This document shows positions 23,469-27,703 of a stretch of DNA of 27,703 nt, piece by piece. A program made the translations under genes and the position numbers. Source of the DNA: a virus. Each line of letters begins with the position of its first letter. Position 1 is the first letter of the stretch. The notes beneath the pieces were generated by a model. That model was not told the DNA's origin. It did not search any database and saw nothing but the letters and a program-made list of their open reading frames with translations. Location of the stretch: positions 1 to 27,703 of IMG/VR virus record IMGVR_UViG_3300008117_000335. One strand, written 5' to 3'.

Positions 23469-23608
23469 GATAGCATCGTAAAAGCTACAACTTGCGCCTG
23501 GATGAAGGCTTTGTTTGCCGACAACAGAGCATAAGCATTAGGAAAAGCATTAGAATCTTTGCTTAATCCTGGTTCAAATACGTAATTGAGTAATTTCTTT
23601 TTTGCCAT
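23456..23608 (-). CDS. Short ORF: probable true N-terminus of the giant tail protein
   Basis: Fifty codons starting MAKKKLLNYVFEPGLSKD and continuing AFPNAYALLSANKAFIQAQVVAF before an unconserved tail TMLSCTI and a TAA. It has a good Shine-Dalgarno (AAGGAAAA) and starts 13 bases after the upstream gene's stop. The sequence is the typical start of large T4-like virion proteins (KLLNYVFxPG, PNAYALL), but here it is in a different frame from the following 1976-codon frame. A -1 change at the four T's (23480-23483 on the plus strand) gives QVVAF-YDAIL-HDLKYGGN, a smooth join of about 2023 residues. Either the assembly misses one T, the gene is broken, or -1 recoding occurs. Confidence 0.75.
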   Translation of the reverse strand: MAKKKLLNYVFEPGLSKDSNAFPNAYALLSANKAFIQAQVVAFTMLSCTI

Positions 23609-23620
23609 TTAATCTTTTCC

Positions 23621-24136
23621 TTATGCTCCGAATGCTATTGAAAACGCTGTTACTCTTGCATCAACATAGTCTTTTCTAGTCAAGTGACTGGCTAATGTTG
23701 GTGCATTGTTTGCTGCTGCATCTAAAAATGTAGCGTCTGCTGGAGTATTTTGTCCAATTGCTATGTTATCCATGCCACCAATTTCCGAACTGTTAATAAC
23801 AACAGCGCCGTTATCTATACTGATAAAATTAGTAGATGCTATTCCAATATAAACGTCACCATCTACTTCTAATCTTTCTAATACACCGAGATTTCTTAAG
23901 TGACTGTTTGTAATATCTTTTGATAAAGACAGTGTCGAATCGTCATTTTCTATAATATCAAATGCTGCGCCACTGCCGCCTATTTGAATGTTAGCTGCAA
24001 ATAAAGTCCCGTTTATTGTAGCGTCGTTGTCTATAACTATATTGTTATCTAGATTAACATTACCTAGATCGTCTACAGCAAATCCAGGACTTGCAAATCC
24101 GTAGTTTGATTTTAGTGGGGAGTATTCAACTGTCAT
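23621..24136 (-). CDS. Small tail-fibre/baseplate type virion protein
   Basis: The 171-residue beta-rich product has alternating Asn/Asp/Gly/Ile strands (GNVNLDNNIVIDNDATINGTL, VDGDVYIGIAS, FISIDNGAVVINSSEIGG). IAIGQNTPADATFLDA follows, the common phage tail-fibre motif 'IGxxTPAxATF'. The C-terminus (LTRKDYVDARVTAFSIAFG) is helical and then strand. It resembles a collagen-free trimeric fibre-shaft segment. It lies between the 129-residue protein and the giant tail gene in one leftward operon; the following gene's start is 13 bases beyond its stop. The leader has an AAGAGAAT element about 5-12 bases before ATG, a modest ribosome site. Confidence 0.8.
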   Translation of the reverse strand: MTVEYSPLKSNYGFASPGFAVDDLGNVNLDNNIVIDNDATINGTLFAANIQIGGSGAAFDIIENDDSTLSLSKDITNSHLRNLGVLERLEVDGDVYIGIASTNFISIDNGAVVINSSEIGGMDNIAIGQNTPADATFLDAAANNAPTLASHLTRKDYVDARVTAFSIAFGA

Positions 24137-24145
24137 TTTATTCTC

Positions 24146-24535
24146 TTATAGGTCATTTATAGCATGATAGTAGCTAACGCTGAATATCAATCTTTTCGAT
24201 TCTGGACCAATTGGGGATGCAATTAACGTGACTTTTGAATCATTGACCGTTGCAGACAATGTAATCATATCATCCTGTAATGAAGTTCTGCCGTATATTG
24301 TAATACTAGCCGAAGACGGCCCAGCAACTACTAAACATTTGATAATTTCTTTATCAACAGATCCACCATCTACGCACATGGTGTATTCCGCAGACATAAA
24401 ATCGCCCACGTAGAATTCGTCAATAACTGTGTTAGGGAAAATTTCAACCCAGGGGCCTTTATAACTGAGATTAACTCCGTTGTTAAATCTCAGGGTGCCC
24501 TTGAGTCCGCGTAAAAAATATCTAGTAAAGTCCAT
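24146..24535 (-). CDS. Small conserved virion protein, unknown function
   Basis: The 129-residue product begins MDFTRYFLRGLKGTLRFNNGV. It is beta-rich with AEYTMCVDGGSVDKEIIKCLVVAG, SITIYGRTSLQ and a final RLIFSVSYYHAINDL. It resembles a single beta-sandwich domain protein that recurs next to large tail proteins in T4-like phages (recollection). No enzyme motif or signal peptide. It is the first gene of the leftward tail block, behind a CTAAATA late-promoter box with a predicted leader of about 17 bases. The next gene starts 9 bases past its stop. Confidence 0.8.
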   Translation of the reverse strand: MDFTRYFLRGLKGTLRFNNGVNLSYKGPWVEIFPNTVIDEFYVGDFMSAEYTMCVDGGSVDKEIIKCLVVAGPSSASITIYGRTSLQDDMITLSATVNDSKVTLIASPIGPESKRLIFSVSYYHAINDL

Positions 24536-24557
24536 ATCGATCCAATGGTGTATTGAG

Positions 24558-24564
24558 TATTTAG
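24558..24564 (-). promoter_or_regulatory. Late promoter box CTAAATA for tail block
   Basis: CTAAATA on the minus strand, predicted start near 24552 and ATG at 24535. It lies in the 65-base gap after the carbamoyltransferase stop. Leader type is conventional rather than leaderless; only a weak GGAT lies before ATG. Confidence 0.6.
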
Positions 24565-24600
24565 CATAAACAATATCAGCATTGAATTAACGGGTTCTAA

Positions 24601-26412
24601 TTAGTTGGCAATTTTTAGCAGTTTTTTGTATTCTGGCAGGTACAGGTATTCTATCTTGCTTTTTTGCAGCGTTTCTACGGCATCAAACAAGGTTTCTACT
24701 AGCGGATCTCCGCCTAGATTAAAACTAGTGTTGAAAATTATTGGGCAACCTGTAGTATCATAGAACTCTTTAATGAGGTTATAATAATGTTGATTCTGCT
24801 CAGCAGTCACTGTTTGAATACGGCAGGTTCCATCAATGTGTATAATACTAGGAATCTTTTCTTCTATACCCGGTTGGCAATTTACTGCATACATCATGTG
24901 TGGAGTATCTTTCATTCCACGTAAATCGAACCATTCATGTACGTGCTCCTGCATAATTGATCCTGCAAACGGGCGGAAATATTCTCTATTCTTAACACTG
25001 TTTACATAATCTTTTCCGTCACTAAATCTTGGATCAAATAGAATACTTCGATTACCTAGTGCTCTAGGGCCGTTCTCGCTACGCCCTTGAAAAAATGCCA
25101 CGATATTTTTGTTAATCAAAAGATCTACAATGTCTTGATCAGTAGCATCTGTAATTTCAGCGCCATGGGATTGTGTAAATGCAGCAATATCTGCATCAGA
25201 ATAATCATACTTGAATCCTAGATATAGCCCGTCTTTTGAATAATCTATATTAGATTGTGGTTCTATACTCTTATAAAACATTAAGGCTGCGCCTATTGCA
25301 GTTCCGGCGTCATTACTAATAGGTTCTACGTAAATTTCAATTCCTTCGGCTCTTAGATGTTGTAGATAGTAGTAATTTGCTACACAGTTTAGTCCGTAAC
25401 CTCCGCTAATTACCACTTTCTTTTGTCCAGTCATTTCTACAGCTTTTCGAATTAATCTCAAAACTTGTTCTTGAGTTTGAGTTTGACAAGCATATGCTAG
25501 ATCTCTGCGATTGTCTAGATATGTAACATCGCTATTATCACCCCAGGACATCTGTGTAGCATCGCTACCTAGATAAGAAAATAACTCAGCATTTACTACA
25601 GCACCGTTTGGATACGTTGGAACAATAAGATTCCTATTGGCCACTGGAGATATACTTGTGTCATCAAACAATTTAGGAATATTTGAATTTTCTTTTCCAT
25701 ATGGGAACAATCCCATAGTTTTTCCTGCTTCAATACTTGACCATCCACAATATTGTGTTACAGCTTCGTAGACTTTGGTAATACCTGCACGATCTGTAAT
25801 CAATGCTTCGTGCGTCTGCCCTGGTTCGTCGTACATGGTACCATCAAAACTTTTAACTAATGCACCAGGATTTGGCCCTCTAAGTCCAATGTGTTTGTAC
25901 ACCGTTTTAAAACTTGCAGGATATTTACAGTCATAGATACTTTCAGTTTCCCATCCAATGATTTGTTCACCACTAATATTAAGTGGAATAAATGTGCCGG
26001 CGCCGTCTACAATTAGTGCTGTTGCTTGATCAAACCCTGACCTGTAAAATGCACAAGCAGCGTGTAGTTTATGATGCACGTGACTAAGATCAATTACCTG
26101 CGGATGTTTGTAAGGATTTTCTTTTCTACTAATTAATCCTAGTTTTCTTGCAAGTCCGGTATAAATGTCGTCACCGCTAAAGTCAACTCTACCTGCGGTT
26201 TCTTGTAGACTTTGTGTATGTGCTATTACAAGATAATCAATCTTGTCAGTGTAGTCTAGTATTTTAAGCATTGCAGCGTACGGGCCGCCGTCATACTTAT
26301 TTCTACTTAATCTCTCTTCCTCAATCGAAAATACGATTTCGCCATTTTTTAAGAGACACACACTGCTGTTATGTCCTCGAGCTAATGCTGCAATCCAGAT
26401 ATCTTTTTTCAT
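24601..26412 (-). CDS. Carbamoyltransferase (NodU/CmcH/TobZ family)
   Basis: This full-length two-domain enzyme has 603 residues. The N-terminal ASKHA-like domain has GHNSS (13-17), EEERLSR (31-37), the metal-site motif HHKLHAA (113-119), DGAGT (136-140), KTMGLFPYG (231-239), GGYGLN (337-342) and SNDAGTAIGAA (367-376). The C-terminal YrdC-like domain has GRSENGPRALGNRS (443-456) and VKNREYFRPFA. All key signatures are intact. The family forms carbamoyl-AMP from carbamoyl phosphate and ATP and transfers the carbamoyl group to a hydroxyl. The acceptor is not visible from sequence: a phage or host glycan, or a hydroxymethylated base, are options. It lies 9 bases from two SGNH-like genes and has a good Shine-Dalgarno (AAAGGAA). 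Confidence 0.95.
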   Translation of the reverse strand: MKKDIWIAALARGHNSSVCLLKNGEIVFSIEEERLSRNKYDGGPYAAMLKILDYTDKIDYLVIAHTQSLQETAGRVDFSGDDIYTGLARKLGLISRKENPYKHPQVIDLSHVHHKLHAACAFYRSGFDQATALIVDGAGTFIPLNISGEQIIGWETESIYDCKYPASFKTVYKHIGLRGPNPGALVKSFDGTMYDEPGQTHEALITDRAGITKVYEAVTQYCGWSSIEAGKTMGLFPYGKENSNIPKLFDDTSISPVANRNLIVPTYPNGAVVNAELFSYLGSDATQMSWGDNSDVTYLDNRRDLAYACQTQTQEQVLRLIRKAVEMTGQKKVVISGGYGLNCVANYYYLQHLRAEGIEIYVEPISNDAGTAIGAALMFYKSIEPQSNIDYSKDGLYLGFKYDYSDADIAAFTQSHGAEITDATDQDIVDLLINKNIVAFFQGRSENGPRALGNRSILFDPRFSDGKDYVNSVKNREYFRPFAGSIMQEHVHEWFDLRGMKDTPHMMYAVNCQPGIEEKIPSIIHIDGTCRIQTVTAEQNQHYYNLIKEFYDTTGCPIIFNTSFNLGGDPLVETLFDAVETLQKSKIEYLYLPEYKKLLKIAN

Positions 26413-26421
26413 TGTATTCCT

Positions 26422-27339
26422 TTAAAATCCGTTAGGCCAAGTTGGCCACACCATATGACTCACTGAACTGGGCCAATCTATTCGTTTAGCCAGGGTAAGT
26501 TCGAATGTAATTTTGTCAAATTTCATTTTTTTCTGCAAACTATGTATACTGTCTGCAAGTTCTTTAACAGCATTAATTGAAGTTTCTGTTAATTCTAATT
26601 TGTCTTTTAATTCTTGTTCTATCCATATAATGTTTTGATGTGGAGAAGGGTGGATGTCAAAAAACTTTTCACCAGGAGCATTAGTATCATCAAATTCAAA
26701 AGTTAAATCTAAATGTTGTTTTGCTATAGTTTCTAATGGAGTAAGCCAGTGATCTGCATGATCATTCCATATTTTTTCTTCATAGAACTTTAAATTAGCA
26801 ATTTTGTCCCAGGCAAGACCAGTTTTTGATCTATTAGGATTATCATAGATATGTTTTTCTCCTGATCCAGGAGCATCTCTAAAATCATCCCCCATATCAC
26901 GTATATCTCCTATACTAGTCATGTACCATTTGCAACCGGTTGAATTTAAAAAACCCTGAGTTAAACTTATATTGTTTAAGGTATGCATGAGATATGCTGG
27001 TTCATAGAAAAATGTATCAACCCATTTTTGATCATATAGAGATTGATTTAGGTAATTAAAAATGCTACCAGCAGTTTTCCAATTAGAACGTCTTTCAGGT
27101 AGACTGTGTTCGTGATACCAATCATTACGTAGGTGACTGCTCCACTGCACTATAATTAAGTCATCTTCAGTAAATGTGTGTCTGTGATGCGCCTCTACTA
27201 TTCTCTCAGCAATCGCTCTGTTTCCTAATCCTGCAAGACCCCAATTGTAAAATTCATCATAATCAATAGACAACAAATTAGCCCAGGTAGGCCAAGAATA
27301 ACTGGTATAACTACAACCAAAGGTGAATAATCTTTTCAT
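26422..27339 (-). CDS. SGNH/GDSL hydrolase-like protein, copy 1
   Basis: The 305-residue product begins MKRLFTFGCSYTSYSWPTW. GCSYT (8-12) is the phage-type form of the SGNH block I with Ser10. GLAGLGNRA (35-42) matches block II, LIIVQWSS (61-68) block III, and FFDIHPSPHQNIIWIE (227-241) contains the histidine of block V. In the D-x-x-H pair the aspartate is shifted (FDIH versus TDDFH in copy 2), so activity is uncertain. Family members remove or add acyl groups on glycans. The C-terminal half has a paralogous match to copy 2: DHWLTPLET, then IHPSPHQ, IWIEQEL, and a WPxxxxGF C-terminus. It overlaps nothing; copy 2 stops one base before its ATG and the carbamoyltransferase follows. Confidence 0.8.
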   Translation of the reverse strand: MKRLFTFGCSYTSYSWPTWANLLSIDYDEFYNWGLAGLGNRAIAERIVEAHHRHTFTEDDLIIVQWSSHLRNDWYHEHSLPERRSNWKTAGSIFNYLNQSLYDQKWVDTFFYEPAYLMHTLNNISLTQGFLNSTGCKWYMTSIGDIRDMGDDFRDAPGSGEKHIYDNPNRSKTGLAWDKIANLKFYEEKIWNDHADHWLTPLETIAKQHLDLTFEFDDTNAPGEKFFDIHPSPHQNIIWIEQELKDKLELTETSINAVKELADSIHSLQKKMKFDKITFELTLAKRIDWPSSVSHMVWPTWPNGF

Positions 27340-27340
27340 A

Positions 27341-27703
27341 TCAAAATCCCATCAACTGTGTAGGCCATTGCATTTTGTCATATTTCTTTTCAAAAAACTC
27401 ATTAGAAAATAATTTTTCTGTAAATTGCATTTTGCTAAATTTAAATTTATTAAAATGATCGTCGACTCTTTCAGCTACACTGTAGGCAAAATCCATAGTC
27501 TCTTTTGATAAATTTAATCTATCAGCTAATTGACTTTCAATCCACAACGCATGTTGTCTTGGGGTTGGATGAAAATCGTCCGTAAACTGTTTAGTACCGC
27601 CTCGGCCATCGTCTATGTACTTGTAGGTATGTTCGTTATGTAGCTGTGCGTGAGTTTCCATGGGCATAAGCCAATGATCCTGATTGTCTTCCCAAATTGT
27701 TTT
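27341..27703 (-). CDS. SGNH hydrolase-like protein, copy 2, C-terminal part (cut by window edge)
   Basis: The frame is open to the right edge, so an internal ATG at 27665-27667 is not a convincing start; no Shine-Dalgarno precedes it. The extra codons read KTIWEDNQDHWL, matching KIWNDHADHWL of copy 1. The visible part contains HNEHTYKY, the block V motif TDDFHPTPRQH with an intact DxxH, IESQLADRLNLS, a helical stretch and the end KMQWPTQLMGF. It is clearly paralogous to the last ~120 residues of copy 1, so a tandem duplication is likely. The N-terminal catalytic Ser lies outside the window. Confidence 0.8.
   Translation of the reverse strand, partial: KTIWEDNQDHWLMPMETHAQLHNEHTYKYIDDGRGGTKQFTDDFHPTPRQHALWIESQLADRLNLSKETMDFAYSVAERVDDHFNKFKFSKMQFTEKLFSNEFFEKKYDKMQWPTQLMGF

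Noticed and set aside
24601-26412. Nodulation function (NodU) for the carbamoyltransferase
   Set aside because: NodU is only one member of a broad family; the phage setting gives no support for Nod-factor chemistry.

Overview
The window is part of the virion-structure region of a T4-like myovirus (Straboviridae-like or cyanophage-type). The family-level evidence is strong. There is a terminase large subunit with the Walker A, Walker B and RNase H-type nuclease motifs of gp17, a gp4-type head-completion nuclease, a small terminase (gp16-like), a tail sheath (gp18) and tube (gp19), a tail sheath stabiliser (gp15-like), probable neck proteins (gp13/gp14-like) and a phage dNMP kinase (gp1-like). 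The host is not shown directly. A small secreted Ala/Lys/Pro-rich protein with a signal peptide of the style common in Betaproteobacteria hints at a betaproteobacterial, perhaps freshwater, host; this is inference only.

Layout from left to right. At 1-392 are an unresolved partial reading frame and the secreted AKP-rich gene. At 483-8664 a leftward block holds, in transcription order, tail tube, terminator, gp54/gp19-like tube-domain protein, a 121-aa protein, gp4, gp16, two unknown genes, terminator, gp17, and a two-part virion protein that ends at a terminator. At 8667-12089 is a very enlarged tail sheath. At 12194-13132 a rightward HNH-like gene converges on and overlaps a leftward dNMP kinase that has a clear sigma70 promoter. 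At 13188-17541 a leftward gp13-like gene diverges from a rightward cluster (gp14-like, gp15-like, degenerate Nudix, 92-aa protein). At 17538-24535 a leftward tail or fibre block holds a ~2000-aa multidomain protein and two small virion proteins. At 24601-27703 a leftward probable glycan or nucleotide-modification cassette holds a carbamoyltransferase and two tandem SGNH-like genes, the last cut by the window edge.

The most striking signal is regulatory. Six genes on both strands have the hexamer TAAATA (core of the T4 late-promoter box TATAAATA) exactly 5 bases before the start codon, always with T just before ATG and with no Shine-Dalgarno. With T4 late-promoter geometry, transcription would begin at or next to the A of the ATG, so these late mRNAs should be leaderless. 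Two of these promoters sit directly behind rho-independent terminators. The downstream genes in the operons, and the sheath gene, use ordinary Shine-Dalgarno sites instead.

Two virion genes look split by a single-base frame change (about 23480 and about 1440). These could be assembly errors, real gene fission or recoding. No tRNA, rRNA, CRISPR array, IS element or integrase was seen. No gap longer than 300 bases lacks a gene.
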